A stretch of 64,000 nucleotides of DNA from Saccharopolyspora ipomoeae (GCF_029952525.1 NZ_JASAOF010000001.1:248001-312000), one strand, 5' to 3'; positions 8,540 to 18,341 are shown, numbered from the stretch's first letter. Made by a program: numbers and translations. The notes: generated from the letters alone by a model not told the origin.

Positions 8540-8569
8540 CAGGTCACGCCGCTGCTGAACCGGCCGGAG

Positions 8570-10678
8570 CTACTGGACCGCCCAGTACCCGAAGGCATGG
8601 AAGTCCGGGGACGGGCCGAACGGGCTCATCGGCGCCAGGCGGATCGTCAGGTCCGGGCCGGTCACCAGGTGCCCGGGGATCGTGATGACGGTCTCCGACC
8701 AGCCCTTCTGCTCCGGCTTGAGCCAGTGCTTGCCCAGGTCGGTGCCGTCGGCGTACACCCGCACGTCGCGCGCGCCGGTGTACAGGCCGGGCTTGGGACC
8801 GGTGGAGTCGTGGCGGGCGACGAGCCGCACCTGCCGGCCCGGGACGAGGTCGTGGAGCGTGAACTCCTCCTCGCCGATGATGTGCCGGGCGCTGTCGACG
8901 ACCTCGTGCCCACCTGTTTCGAGGGTGCGGGCCTCGGTCATCGGCTGGAACCCGGCGCGCGCGGTGTGCACCTCGTGGTCGTGGTCGGCCTCGGAGGTCA
9001 TCGACCCGACGTCGACGTAGTCGCGGATGGTGCCGGTGACCGGGCGGATCGGCTCGTCACCGGTGTCGATCAGGCTCCAGTCGGCCTTGTAGACCGTCAT
9101 GACCGGCAGCGACAGCACCGGGGCGCCGAGCACCCCGGCGTCGGCGAGGTGCTCCAGCTGCACGCCGCTGGGCATCCGGTCGTAGATGGCGATGTAGTCG
9201 GGCCGGTCCTCGGGCGACATCGCGCGCAGCTCCTCGTAGAGCGCGCCCATGCCGTTGAGCGCGGGCTCGGCCAGCCCGTTGGTGGTCAGGCCGACGAGGT
9301 CGACGGTCGGGTGCCCGCCCAGGTAGGCGGCGGCGCCGACGTCGTGCACGCCCAGCCGCGCGTCCTCCGGCAGGTTGCCCTTGGTCCAGTTGGCCAGCGC
9401 GACCACGCGCTCCCGGATGCCGCCCGAGTCCTGCACGGCGTTGTGCACCCAGGTCGGCACCGACAGGGCCGTGAACAGCGCGGCCACCGCCAGCAGCGCC
9501 ACCGGGGTCTTGTCGCCCAGGCGCAGCCGCTTGCCGACCTCGATCAGGCCGATGACGGCGGCGAGCACGAACAGCGGCAGGAACGGCTGCAGGTAGCGGA
9601 CCTGCTGCCACAGCGCGGTTCCCATCGTGGAGATCGAGCCCAGCGCGAGGATCGTGCCGACGCCGATCGTCCAGCCGACCCAGCGGCGCGGGCCGCCGTC
9701 GCGCACCAGCACCGCCACGCCGAGCGCGGCCAGCGCGAGCGCGCCGGGGAAGGCGAAGTCCTGCCGGTTGAGGCCGGCGAGGATCTCCAGGAACGCCGAG
9801 AAGTTGTCCGCGGTCTTGCCCGCGAGCTCGCCGAAGCTCAGGTTCGGCATGCTCAGGTGGGATTTGGCCTGCGAGCCGTTCGGCGACGAGTGACCGGTGG
9901 TGGCCAGGTAGAACAGCAGCTGCGCGGCGATCACCACGAACGGCAGCGCGGACCAGGCCAGCGACCCGATCCGGGCGGGCAGGCTCCGGGCGCGGCGCGC
10001 GCTGACGTAGATCATCAGCGGCGGCACCACCAGCAGGAACACCAGCGCTTCCAGTCGGCACAGCGCCGCCAGCGCCGCCAGGACCGGGGTGAACCGGAAG
10101 ACCCCGCTCGGCAGTTCCCGCACCAGCACCAGCAGCGTGCCGACCAGCAGCAACGAGGTGATCGAGACCTCCATGCCGCTGGAGGCGCCCCACAGCAGCG
10201 GCCCGCTGAGCGCCACCAGGAATCCCGCCCACGCACCGGCGACCGGACCGGCGACGCGACGGCCGAGCAGCACGACTCCCCCGGCGGTGAGCGCGTGGCA
10301 GACCACGCCGAACAGGACGGCGACGGGCAGGAACAGCCCGCCGTGCACGCCGAGGAAGTAGAACGCGCCCAGCACCAGCACGTAGAGCAGGCTGCTGGCG
10401 CCGGTGGAGATCGGGTCACCGTCGTTGTACTGCAGGAACTCGCCCTGCCCGATCTGCTTGGCGTACTGAGCGTGGATGAAGGCGTCGTCCAGCGGCGGGA
10501 TGTAGCGGCCGCCGTTGTAGTGCACGTTGATCAGCACGAACGCCAGTCCGGCGGCCAGCGCCACCAGCGGTACCGCCCACATCCCGATCCGGTCGAGGCG
10601 CCACCGGCGCGCGGGCGCGTCCGCGCGCGTCGTCGGCTCGGCTAACTCCGGTTCGACCAGATCTTTCGTCACGCTCAA
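8570..10678 (-). CDS. Polytopic membrane protein with GT-C-like fold, paralogue A
   Basis: Protein of 702 residues, probably 10 or more membrane helices over residues 35-430 followed by a 260-residue soluble C-terminal domain ending in FGYWAVQ. After the first helix comes LDDAFIH, an acidic pair in the first outer loop as in GT-C lipid-linked sugar transferases. The C-terminal part looks extracytoplasmic and beta-rich. It is closely similar along its whole length to the gene at 10836-12947. The TTG start at 10678 is preferred because GGAAGGA lies upstream and because it aligns with the paralogue's start; a GTG two codons later is possible. Donor and acceptor are unknown. Confidence 0.7.
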   Translation of the reverse strand: MSVTKDLVEPELAEPTTRADAPARRWRLDRIGMWAVPLVALAAGLAFVLINVHYNGGRYIPPLDDAFIHAQYAKQIGQGEFLQYNDGDPISTGASSLLYVLVLGAFYFLGVHGGLFLPVAVLFGVVCHALTAGGVVLLGRRVAGPVAGAWAGFLVALSGPLLWGASSGMEVSITSLLLVGTLLVLVRELPSGVFRFTPVLAALAALCRLEALVFLLVVPPLMIYVSARRARSLPARIGSLAWSALPFVVIAAQLLFYLATTGHSSPNGSQAKSHLSMPNLSFGELAGKTADNFSAFLEILAGLNRQDFAFPGALALAALGVAVLVRDGGPRRWVGWTIGVGTILALGSISTMGTALWQQVRYLQPFLPLFVLAAVIGLIEVGKRLRLGDKTPVALLAVAALFTALSVPTWVHNAVQDSGGIRERVVALANWTKGNLPEDARLGVHDVGAAAYLGGHPTVDLVGLTTNGLAEPALNGMGALYEELRAMSPEDRPDYIAIYDRMPSGVQLEHLADAGVLGAPVLSLPVMTVYKADWSLIDTGDEPIRPVTGTIRDYVDVGSMTSEADHDHEVHTARAGFQPMTEARTLETGGHEVVDSARHIIGEEEFTLHDLVPGRQVRLVARHDSTGPKPGLYTGARDVRVYADGTDLGKHWLKPEQKGWSETVITIPGHLVTGPDLTIRLAPMSPFGPSPDFHAFGYWAVQ

Positions 10679-10835
10679 CCCAACGGGTCCTTCCAGGCAG
10701 GGATTTTCGCGCCTGCACACCGTTGGGCCGGCCCGTGCGATCGACTATAGAGGGCGGTTTTCCCGGATTCGCCGGGAGCCACCGCACAACGCGGTAACCG
10801 TTCGACAACCCGGTCACCGCTCGATAACGCGGTGC

Positions 10836-12947
10836 TCACTGCACGGCCCAGTAGCCGAAGGACTTGTAGTCCGGGTAGGGACCGACGAATTCCTGCGTCG
10901 CGCCCATCCGCACGGTCAGGTCCGGTGAGGTGACCAGGTGGCCGGGGATGTCGATGACCGACTCGTTCCAGCCCTTCGGGTCGGGCACCAGCTCGTGCTT
11001 GCCGAGGTCGACGTCTCCCGCGAACACCCGCACCTCGCGCATCCCGGTGTAGAAGCCGCCCTTGGGCCCGCTGGCGTCGTGCCGGGCGATCAGGTGGACG
11101 GGCCGGCCGGGTTCGAGGTCGTGCAGGGTGAACTCCTCCTCACCCCAGATGTGCCGGGCGCTGTCGACCATCCGCCTCCCGCCGGAGTCGACGGTGCGCA
11201 GTTCGGTCATCGGCGGGAAGTCCGAGCGCGCGGCGTCGAGGTGGTGGTCGTGCGCGCGTTCGGAGTCCATCGAGCCGACGTTGACGCGATCGCGAATCCG
11301 GCCCTGCACGGGGGTTTCCGGCTGATCGCCGGAGCCGAACAGGCTCCAGTCGGTCTTCCAGACGGTGATCTGCGGGGTCGCCAGGACCGGGTCGGTGTAG
11401 ACCCCCGCGGCGGCGAGTTTGTCGAGTTCGATGCCGCCGGGCATGGCGTCGTAGGCGGCGACGTAGTCGGGCAGCTTCTCGGGCGGGAGGGTGCGCAGCT
11501 CCTCGTAGAGCGATCCCATCCCGTTGAGCGCGGGCTCGGCCAGGTCGTTGGTGGTGAGCCCGACGAGGTCGACGGTCGGGTGGCCGCTGAGGTAGGCGGC
11601 GGCGCCGACGTCGTGCACGCCCAGCCGCGCGCCTTCCGGGAGCCCGCCCTTCGCCCAGGCGGCGAGGCTGACGAGCCGTTCCCGGATGCTGGCCGACTCG
11701 ACCACCATCACGTGCGCCCACAGCGGCACCGACACGGCCGTGAACAGCGCGGCGACCAGCAGGATCGCGGTGGCCGCCCGGCCGGACAGGCGCAACCACC
11801 CGACGACCGCGCCGATGCCGATCACGGTGGCCAGCAGGAACAGCGGGAGGAACGGCTGCAGGTACCGGACCTGCTGCCACAGCGCGGTTCCCATCGTCGA
11901 GATCGCCCCCAGCGCCAGCACGGTGCCGAGACCGATCGTCAGCCCGACGTAGCGCCGGGCGTCGTCGTGCCGGGTCAGCGCGACCACGCCGACAGCGGCG
12001 AGCAGCAGCGCGCCGGGGAGGACGAAGTCCTGCCGGGTGAGTCCGCTGAGGATCTGCAGGAATTGCGAGAAGTTCTCGGAGGTCTTGCCGACGAACTCGC
12101 CGAGGTTGAAGTGCGGGATGCTGGTCAGCGACTTCGACTGGGAGCCGTTGGGCGAGGCGTGCCCGGTGGCCAGGCGGTAGAACAGCAGCTGCGCGCCGAC
12201 GACCGCGAACGGCAGCAGGCACCAGGCCATCGCACCGATGCGGGCGAGTCCGGCGCGGCGGCGGCAGGCGTGCATCATCAGCGGCACCAGCACGGCGAGG
12301 AACGCGAGCGCCTCCATCCGGGACAGCGCCGCCAGCGCGGCGAGCACCGGGGTCCAGCGGAAGACCGCGGTCGGCGCTTCGCGAACCACCACCAGCAGCG
12401 TCGCGACCAGCAGGAACGCGGTCAGCGTGATCTCCATGCCGCTGGTGGCGCCCCACAGCATCGGCCCGCTGAAGGCCACCAGAGCACCGGCCCAGCGGCC
12501 GGTGGTGCGGTTGACCAGGCGCTGCCCGAGCAGCAGCACCCCGGCGGCGGTGGCGGCGTGGCAGACGATGCCGAGCAGCACCGCGGCGGGCATCAGCAGG
12601 CCACCGTGCATGCCGACGGCGTGCAGCGCGCCTAGGACGAGCACGTAGAGCAGGCTGCTGGCGCCGGTGCTGATCGGTTCGCCGTCGTGGAACCGCAGGA
12701 ACTCGCCCCGCCCGATCTGCTTGCCGTACTGCAGGTGGATGAAGGCGTCGTCGAGCGACGGGATGTAGCGCCCGCCGTTGTAGTGCACGTCGACGACGAC
12801 GAAGAGCAGTCCGGCCAGCAGCGCCCCCGCCGCCACCAGCCACACCGCGCGGTCCCGCTCCTGCCGGGGCGGGACCGCGCTCCACTCCGGTTGAGCCACA
12901 TCCGTTGCTACTGCGTGCTTCTCGACGGGTTCTTTCTCAATCGTCAC
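10836..12947 (-). CDS. Polytopic membrane protein with GT-C-like fold, paralogue B
   Basis: Protein of 703 residues and tandem duplicate of the downstream gene: same LDDAFIH motif after the first helix, same GTALWQQVRYLQPFLPLF segment, same AYLSGHPTVDLVGLTTN loop and same FGYWAVQ end. The N-terminal cytoplasmic tail is the least conserved part. The GTG at 12947 has GAGAGGA eight bases upstream. The 157-bp gap to the second copy leaves room for a separate promoter. A role in envelope glycan or lipid glycosylation is inferred from the GT-C-like architecture only. Confidence 0.7.
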   Translation of the reverse strand: MTIEKEPVEKHAVATDVAQPEWSAVPPRQERDRAVWLVAAGALLAGLLFVVVDVHYNGGRYIPSLDDAFIHLQYGKQIGRGEFLRFHDGEPISTGASSLLYVLVLGALHAVGMHGGLLMPAAVLLGIVCHAATAAGVLLLGQRLVNRTTGRWAGALVAFSGPMLWGATSGMEITLTAFLLVATLLVVVREAPTAVFRWTPVLAALAALSRMEALAFLAVLVPLMMHACRRRAGLARIGAMAWCLLPFAVVGAQLLFYRLATGHASPNGSQSKSLTSIPHFNLGEFVGKTSENFSQFLQILSGLTRQDFVLPGALLLAAVGVVALTRHDDARRYVGLTIGLGTVLALGAISTMGTALWQQVRYLQPFLPLFLLATVIGIGAVVGWLRLSGRAATAILLVAALFTAVSVPLWAHVMVVESASIRERLVSLAAWAKGGLPEGARLGVHDVGAAAYLSGHPTVDLVGLTTNDLAEPALNGMGSLYEELRTLPPEKLPDYVAAYDAMPGGIELDKLAAAGVYTDPVLATPQITVWKTDWSLFGSGDQPETPVQGRIRDRVNVGSMDSERAHDHHLDAARSDFPPMTELRTVDSGGRRMVDSARHIWGEEEFTLHDLEPGRPVHLIARHDASGPKGGFYTGMREVRVFAGDVDLGKHELVPDPKGWNESVIDIPGHLVTSPDLTVRMGATQEFVGPYPDYKSFGYWAVQ

Positions 12948-13153
12948 CCGAAAGGTCCTCTCGATCCGCCCAGCGGACGCCGCCCCCAGCGACCGTCGGA
13001 ACCCGACACGCACCCGAACCGGATCGCGTTGCCGGGCATGGGGTCATCCACGGTGAAATTAGCCCTCTCGGAGCAGTTTCCTGGGCCAATCGGCATAGAG
13101 GTTAGACCGGAGCGGGGGTTCTCACCGCATCCGGGGGCTCAGGCGTGTTGCAT

Positions 13154-13813
13154 TCAATCCCAGGCGTCGACCGCGTCGATCAGGTTCTCGGTCCAGGAGC
13201 GCAGGATTCGGCGCCCCTCGGAGCCGCTCGCGCCGCGCGGGTCGCCGAGGACACCGCTGTCGCTGACCGCGGCGGTGCCGCCGGTGCGCATCCGGTCGAT
13301 GAGCTCGGAAAGCGGTGCGGTGTTGCCGATCTCGGCCTGTTCGAGGTGCACGACGTGCGGGCGCAGGGCCAGCATCACCGAGGTCTCGGTGCGCCCGGCG
13401 TGGCTGTCGTCGGCACGCCCGGTCGGCGACCAGGCCAGCACCCGGCGGCCCTCCGCGCGCAAGGTGCGCACGGCGTTGCGCACCGGCACGGCGTTGCCGC
13501 CGTGGCAGGAGACGAGCACGACCCCGGCGAAGGCGTCGGCGGAGCGGCCGAGCTCGGTGAGCAGCAGTTCGGTGGCGGCCTGCCCGATCGACAGGGTGCC
13601 CGGGAACGCGGCGTGCTCGCCGCTGGAACCGTAGGCGACCGGCGGCGCGATCACGACGTCGCGCTGCTCGGCGAGGCGCTCGCACAGGGCTGCGGCGATG
13701 TCGGTGTCCACCGTGCAGGGCAGGTGCGGGCCGTGCTGCTCGGTGGCGCCGACCGGGACCGCGAGCAGCCGGGGTTCCCGCAGCTCGGGCCAGGTGGTCT
13801 CGCCGAGGTTCAC
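13154..13813 (-). CDS. mftE: Mycofactocin precursor peptide peptidase MftE
   Basis: Creatininase-family metallopeptidase of 219 residues. In studied systems MftE cuts the MftC-modified MftA peptide to release the C-terminal Val-Tyr-derived dipeptide (AHDP). The metal site is visible in VGATEQHGPHLP and the following DTDIA, with further family signatures VSCHGGN and HAGRTETS. The GTG start overlaps the mftF stop by four bases. Here mftE is the last gene of the operon, separated from mftC by nine genes, whereas in mycobacteria it follows mftD. Confidence 0.92.
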   Translation of the reverse strand: MNLGETTWPELREPRLLAVPVGATEQHGPHLPCTVDTDIAAALCERLAEQRDVVIAPPVAYGSSGEHAAFPGTLSIGQAATELLLTELGRSADAFAGVVLVSCHGGNAVPVRNAVRTLRAEGRRVLAWSPTGRADDSHAGRTETSVMLALRPHVVHLEQAEIGNTAPLSELIDRMRTGGTAAVSDSGVLGDPRGASGSEGRRILRSWTENLIDAVDAWD

Positions 13814-15153
13814 GCCTCGCCTCCGCCGACGGGGACGCTGCTGCGCCCGCCCCGGTCGGTGAGCACCGGCCGCAGCGCGACGGTGCTGCGCTCGCGCAGC
13901 GCGCCGCGCAGCACGCCGCAACCGTAGGCGGCGTCCTCGGCAACGCGGGCGAGGGTGTGCCGCAGCGGGTCGAGCTCGCGCGGTTCGGTGAGGTGGCGGG
14001 CGGCGACGCAGGCCAGCACGAGGCGTCCGCGCTTGCTCAGCAGCAGCGGCGGGATCGCCAGCGGCGCCCACGCGCGTCCGGCGGATTCGACGAGAAGCCT
14101 TGCGGCGCCGATGTTTCCGCGAACGGCGAGGGTGATCGACTCGCGGGCGGGGATGCCGAGCGCGCCGAGCTTGCGGGTGAGCAGCACGGCGGCCGCGCCG
14201 GTCACGGCCAGGGCCGGACGGGGGCGGCCCAGGACGACGAGCAGCCAGGCCAGCGCGCTCCACAGCGACAGCCGCACCGGGGCGACGTTCTCGCCGTGGC
14301 GGCGGCCGAGCGGACCGGCCGAGCAGCCGTAGCCGTAGCGCTGCTTGAGCAGCGCGGGCCAGCTGGGGCGCGGGGCGTGCTCGACGATCGCGGCGGGTTC
14401 GTAGCGGGCCTGGTGGCGCGCGGTGAGCCGCCAGACGAGGTCGACGTCCTCGCCGAAGCGCAGCGTCTCGTCGAAACCGCCGAGTTCGGCGAGCGTTTCG
14501 GTGCGCACGAGCAGCGCGGCGGTGGGCACGTAGCTGATCCGGCCCCCCGCGCGCACCGGGCCGGGCTGCTCGCCCAGGTCCAGCGGCGAGCAGGTCCGCT
14601 CGAACCGCTCCAGAGCCGAATCCCCTCTCCTGCTGCGGACTCTCGGCGCCGCGGCGGCGACCTCGGGGTCCTCGAAGTGCCGCAGCAGCGGGTCGAGCCA
14701 GCCGGGCTCGGGAACGGTGTCGGCGTCGAGGAACGCCACCAGCGGCGTGTCGGCGAGCCGCCACCCGGCGTTGCGGGCGGCGCCCGGTCCGCGCGCGGTG
14801 TCGTGGCGGACGGCGGCGCCGGAGATCGGAGTCGGCGAGCCGTCGTCGACGACCAGCACCCGCATCCCCTCCAGCGCGTCGAGCAGTGCGCCCGGTCGCG
14901 GGCCGCGGACCGGGACGACGACCGTGACGTCGGCGGGCCCCAGGCTCGCGGTGTCGTACTCGGGGTGCAGGACGCCGCTGCGCACCAGCCGCTGCGCGAG
15001 CGAGTTCCCGCTGGTCACGGGCTTCCCGGCCAGCCAGTCGTCGAGGAGTTCGGAGCCGCGCGCGGTGAGCCGCAGGATGCGGTACGGCGAGCCCCCGGCG
15101 ACGGTCCGGCCGTCGTCGAAGCGCTGCAGGCTCGGGTCGGCCACCACTCTCAC
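13810..15153 (-). CDS. mftF: Mycofactocin glycosyltransferase MftF
   Basis: Family 2 glycosyltransferase of 447 residues; MftF homologues attach a glucose oligomer to premycofactocin. An N-terminal 80-residue segment, typical of this subfamily, precedes the GT2 domain, with nucleotide-sugar and metal motif FLDADTVPEPGW, acceptor-loop GEDVDLVWRL and a C-terminal hydrophobic region that may bind the membrane. The GTG start at 15153 overlaps the SDR stop (GTGA); alternative GTGs lie two and three codons in. Its presence suggests the organism makes glycosylated mycofactocins. Confidence 0.9.
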   Translation of the reverse strand: MRVVADPSLQRFDDGRTVAGGSPYRILRLTARGSELLDDWLAGKPVTSGNSLAQRLVRSGVLHPEYDTASLGPADVTVVVPVRGPRPGALLDALEGMRVLVVDDGSPTPISGAAVRHDTARGPGAARNAGWRLADTPLVAFLDADTVPEPGWLDPLLRHFEDPEVAAAAPRVRSRRGDSALERFERTCSPLDLGEQPGPVRAGGRISYVPTAALLVRTETLAELGGFDETLRFGEDVDLVWRLTARHQARYEPAAIVEHAPRPSWPALLKQRYGYGCSAGPLGRRHGENVAPVRLSLWSALAWLLVVLGRPRPALAVTGAAAVLLTRKLGALGIPARESITLAVRGNIGAARLLVESAGRAWAPLAIPPLLLSKRGRLVLACVAARHLTEPRELDPLRHTLARVAEDAAYGCGVLRGALRERSTVALRPVLTDRGGRSSVPVGGGEA

Positions 15154-15932
15154 GCGGTGAACCCCCCGTCGGCGTGGACGACGGTGCCGGTGATCGCCGA
15201 GGCGCGCTCGTCGCACAACCAGCGCACGGCAGCGGCGACCTCCTCGGGTTCCAGGAGGCGGTCGACGACCTGGTGCGTCGCGAACTCCTCGACGTCGTCG
15301 AGGTCGTAGAAGGCCGCGGTGGCGGTGAGCATGTCGGTGCGGGTGGACCCGGGCGAGACCGCCGTGGCGTTGACGCCGGTGCCCCGCAGGTCGGTCGCCA
15401 GCCCCCGGATCAGCCCGACGACCGCGTGCTTGGCCGCGTTGTACCCGGCCAGGTGGTAGAGGCCGCGGTGCGCGGCGGCCGAGGCCAGCGCGACGAACCT
15501 GCCGGAGCGGGGTTCGGGTCGGCGCAGCATCGCCGGGACGGCGGCGCGGGCCAGGTTGGCCACGCCGCGCACGTCGACGTCGAAGAGCAGGTCCAGCTCG
15601 GCGTCGCCGGTCTCCCACAGCGGCGCGCCACCGGCCATGATCGCGGCCGCGGCCACGGCGGCGTCGAGCCCGCCGAACTCGGCCTCGGCGACCTGCACCG
15701 CCTCGGCCAGCGCGGCGGCGTCGCGCACGTCGGCGACGACCTCGCGCACCGACCCGGGGTGCTCGTCGGCGAGCGCCCGCAGCTCGTCGCGGGTGCCGAG
15801 CGAGTAGGGCACGCCGGGCAGGTCGGCGCACACGTCGAGCGCGACGACGTTCCAGCCGTCGGCGGCGAGCCCGCGCACGACGGCGGCCCCGACTCCCCTG
15901 GCGGCGCCGGTGACGAGGGCGACCCGGCTCAT
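15150..15932 (-). CDS. Mycofactocin-coupled SDR oxidoreductase
   Basis: Short-chain dehydrogenase of 260 residues with the Rossmann motif TGAARGVGAA near the N-terminus, catalytic Ser in ASAAAHRG and the YNAAK catalytic motif. SDRs in mycofactocin loci form a subfamily that holds NAD(H) tightly and hands electrons to mycofactocin instead of exchanging the nucleotide; that assignment rests on context here. ATGA overlap with the upstream ETF gene and GTGA overlap with mftF. The substrate alcohol is unknown. Confidence 0.85.
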   Translation of the reverse strand: MSRVALVTGAARGVGAAVVRGLAADGWNVVALDVCADLPGVPYSLGTRDELRALADEHPGSVREVVADVRDAAALAEAVQVAEAEFGGLDAAVAAAAIMAGGAPLWETGDAELDLLFDVDVRGVANLARAAVPAMLRRPEPRSGRFVALASAAAHRGLYHLAGYNAAKHAVVGLIRGLATDLRGTGVNATAVSPGSTRTDMLTATAAFYDLDDVEEFATHQVVDRLLEPEEVAAAVRWLCDERASAITGTVVHADGGFTA

Positions 15933-16750
15933 CCGCGGTACCCGTGACGTCGCAGGTAGCCCAGCAGTTCGTCGGCCGCCTCGGCCGGGTCGAGGGGTCC
16001 GACGACGGTGGGCGGGGTGCGGTCGACGAGCGCCCCGGTGAGCTCCAGGACCCGGTGGTGCGCGGTGTCGCCGCTCGGCGGCGGGTAGGCGCGCGCTCGC
16101 GGGGTGCGCGGGCGGGTGGAGATCACGTCGACGTCGGTGTCCGGCCGGGAGCCCGGCACGACGGTGATCTCCGCTTCCTGCGCGGCGAGCACGGCGGGCA
16201 GCGCGGCGCGGCGCAGCCGCAGGCCGCCCTCGACCGAGACCACGGCGGGCCTCGGCATCCGCAGGACCTCGCGTCCCCCGCCGTCGAGGCGGCGGTGCAC
16301 CAGCACCCGGCCGCCGTCGAGCTCGACGTGGACGACGCCGAGCGCCTGGGCGGCGTCGAGGTGCGCGGCCAGGAACGCCGGGGTCGCGCCGGTACCGCCG
16401 TCGCCGGAGCGGTCGCCGCACAGCACCAGGTCGATCTCGGGCAGCGCGCGAGCGAGGCACCCCGCGGCGGAACCGTTGTGCGCCAAGGAGTTCAGCGGTG
16501 CGTCGAGGTCCACGCGGGTGGCCCGGTCGGCCCCGGCGGCCAGCGCGTCCCGCAGGCCCCGCTCGGTCTCCGGCGGCCCCGCGGTGATGGCGTGGACGCT
16601 GCCGCCGGTGAGCTCGGCGAGCCGCAGCGCGTGCTCCAGCGCGGCGTGCTCGGCGGGCGTCTCGCCCCGGTGGGCGGTGCCCAGCGCCCCGGTCAGCAGG
16701 TCGACCTCGACGCCCTGCCAGGACCGGCTCAGTGCCACTGCGATGCGCAT
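15929..16750 (-). CDS. Mycofactocin-associated electron transfer flavoprotein, beta subunit
   Basis: Protein of 273 residues with the ETF-beta plan: an N-terminal adenine-nucleotide-binding fold (EHALRLAELTGGSVHAITAG, then LVLCGDRSGDGGTGATPAFLA). It is more diverged than housekeeping FixA/EtfB, as the mycofactocin-associated type is. It should pair with the ETF-alpha encoded three genes upstream to form an FAD-carrying electron shuttle that delivers to FixC. Start four bases after the fixX stop. Confidence 0.8.
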   Translation of the reverse strand: MRIAVALSRSWQGVEVDLLTGALGTAHRGETPAEHAALEHALRLAELTGGSVHAITAGPPETERGLRDALAAGADRATRVDLDAPLNSLAHNGSAAGCLARALPEIDLVLCGDRSGDGGTGATPAFLAAHLDAAQALGVVHVELDGGRVLVHRRLDGGGREVLRMPRPAVVSVEGGLRLRRAALPAVLAAQEAEITVVPGSRPDTDVDVISTRPRTPRARAYPPPSGDTAHHRVLELTGALVDRTPPTVVGPLDPAEAADELLGYLRRHGYRG

Positions 16751-16754
16751 GCGC

Positions 16755-17042
16755 TCAACCCCTCCGGAACACGACGCCGTTGCCGCCGTCGGGGTAGGTC
16801 CAGGTGATCGCCCCGGCGTTGTTGCAGATCTGGTAGCAGGTGCCGCACTCGAAGCACTGCTCGTAGTTGAACAGGATTCCGCCGTCGCCGGTGGGCACGA
16901 ACAGCTTCGCCGGGCACGCCGACACGCACGCCTGGGTGGTGCAGGACCGGCAGACCTCGGTGTCGACGGTGATGTGGGCGCGCTCGCCCACGTCGAAGTC
17001 GACAGTGCCCATGCGGTCCTCGAAGGAGATGTCTCGGTACAT
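16755..17042 (-). CDS. FixX-type ferredoxin-like protein
   Basis: Protein of 95 residues with two cysteine groups typical of FixX: CRSCTTQACVSACPAKLF and YEQCFECGTCYQICNN, binding at least one 4Fe-4S cluster. In the Fix system this partner sits on the FixC flavoprotein and carries electrons toward quinone. It starts 12 bp after fixC and is followed closely by the ETF-beta gene. The whole set is inside the mycofactocin operon, so the electron source is probably reduced mycofactocin or the OYE enzymes. Confidence 0.87.
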   Translation of the reverse strand: MYRDISFEDRMGTVDFDVGERAHITVDTEVCRSCTTQACVSACPAKLFVPTGDGGILFNYEQCFECGTCYQICNNAGAITWTYPDGGNGVVFRRG

Positions 17043-17054
17043 GGCCGCCTCTCT

Positions 17055-18341
17055 TCAGCCGAAGGTGCGCAGACCGGTCCAGGCGTCGGCGGCGAGCTGC
17101 CGCAGCCGGACGCCGTGACGGGCGGCGGTGTTGCGGAACAGCTTGCCCAGCCGGGGTTTCGGCGCCGGGTTGCCGACGGTGAACACCCCTTGGGCGAAGT
17201 CGCACAGCAGCTTCGGGTACTGCTGCTGCACCCGGTCGGAGAGCACCAGTTCGGGCGCGCGCTGCAGCCGCTTGTGGTCGGCGAGCACGAAGTTGCCCTC
17301 CAACCGCTCCCGGTACCCGTCGAGCCCGCCGCCGGTCTCGACGGCCTCGGCGGCGGTGCGCCCGGCGGCCAGTCCGGACCCGATCGCGAAGTTGACGCCC
17401 TCCAGCCAGATCCCGGCGGCCAGGCACATCGCCGCGGCGTCGCCGGTGACGAGCATCCCGGGCGTGGACAGCGGCGGCATGCTGCGGTAGCCGCCCTCCG
17501 GGATGAGGTGCGCGGAGTACTCCTTGAGCTCGGCGTCGCGCAGGTAGGGCGCGATCGCCGGGTGCGCCTTGAGGTCGGCGACCACGTCCTCCGGCCGCCG
17601 ACCGGATTTCGCCAGGTCGCTCAGCGAGAGCACGACGCCGACGCTGACGGTGTCGCGATTGGTGTAGAGGAACCCGCCGCCGGCGATGTCGCCGGTGCAG
17701 CCGAGGATCTCGAAGTCGGCGCCCTGGTCGCCGCTGAGCTGGAAGCGCTCGTCGATGGTCTTGCGCGGCAGCGCCAGGGTCTCCTTCACGCCGAGCGTCT
17801 GGTGCTCTGGGTCGGTCCGGGGCAGCAGCCCGGCCTGCTTGGCGAGGAAGGAGTTGACGCCGTCGGCGGCGATGACCACCTCCGCGCGGATGTCGCCGTC
17901 GGGCCGGTCGGTGCGGACGCCGACGACGCGCCCGTTCTCCCGGATCACGTCGGTGGCCACCGTCGAGGTGACCAGCCGGGCCCCTGCCTCGACGGCCTTG
18001 CCCGCCAGCCAGGAGTCGAAGTCGGCGCGGAAGGTCGTCATGCCGTTGTAGGGGGCGCTGCCCCAGTCCTCGGTGCGGAAGTCGACGGTGAGCGCCTGGT
18101 GGTCGGTGAGCATCATGGTGCTGCGGCGGGTCACCCAGCGCTGCACGGGCACCTCGCGCCACCACTCGGGCAGCACCTCGTCGAGCACGCGGGCGTAGAC
18201 GACGCCGCCGTAGACGTTCTTGGAACCGGGGAACGGTCCGCGTTCGAGCAGGATGACGCTGCGTCCGGCGCGGGCGAGTTCGAGGGCGGCGGCCGATCCG
18301 GCGGGACCGGCGCCGACCACGACGGCATCGACTTCAGTCAT
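17055..18341 (-). CDS. FixC-type ETF:quinone oxidoreductase flavoprotein
   Basis: Flavoprotein of 428 residues with an N-terminal FAD-binding GAGPAGSAAALELA motif and the GLAAGRTAAEAV region of the FixC/geranylgeranyl reductase family; LEGVNFAIGSG lies before it. FixC accepts electrons from the ETF pair and passes them with FixX to quinone at the membrane. The ATG overlaps the end of the ETF-alpha gene by eight bases. A complete ETF-alpha/beta, FixC and FixX set in this operon gives a plausible respiratory exit for mycofactocin electrons; in mycobacteria MftG plays that role. Confidence 0.87.
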   Translation of the reverse strand: MTEVDAVVVGAGPAGSAAALELARAGRSVILLERGPFPGSKNVYGGVVYARVLDEVLPEWWREVPVQRWVTRRSTMMLTDHQALTVDFRTEDWGSAPYNGMTTFRADFDSWLAGKAVEAGARLVTSTVATDVIRENGRVVGVRTDRPDGDIRAEVVIAADGVNSFLAKQAGLLPRTDPEHQTLGVKETLALPRKTIDERFQLSGDQGADFEILGCTGDIAGGGFLYTNRDTVSVGVVLSLSDLAKSGRRPEDVVADLKAHPAIAPYLRDAELKEYSAHLIPEGGYRSMPPLSTPGMLVTGDAAAMCLAAGIWLEGVNFAIGSGLAAGRTAAEAVETGGGLDGYRERLEGNFVLADHKRLQRAPELVLSDRVQQQYPKLLCDFAQGVFTVGNPAPKPRLGKLFRNTAARHGVRLRQLAADAWTGLRTFG

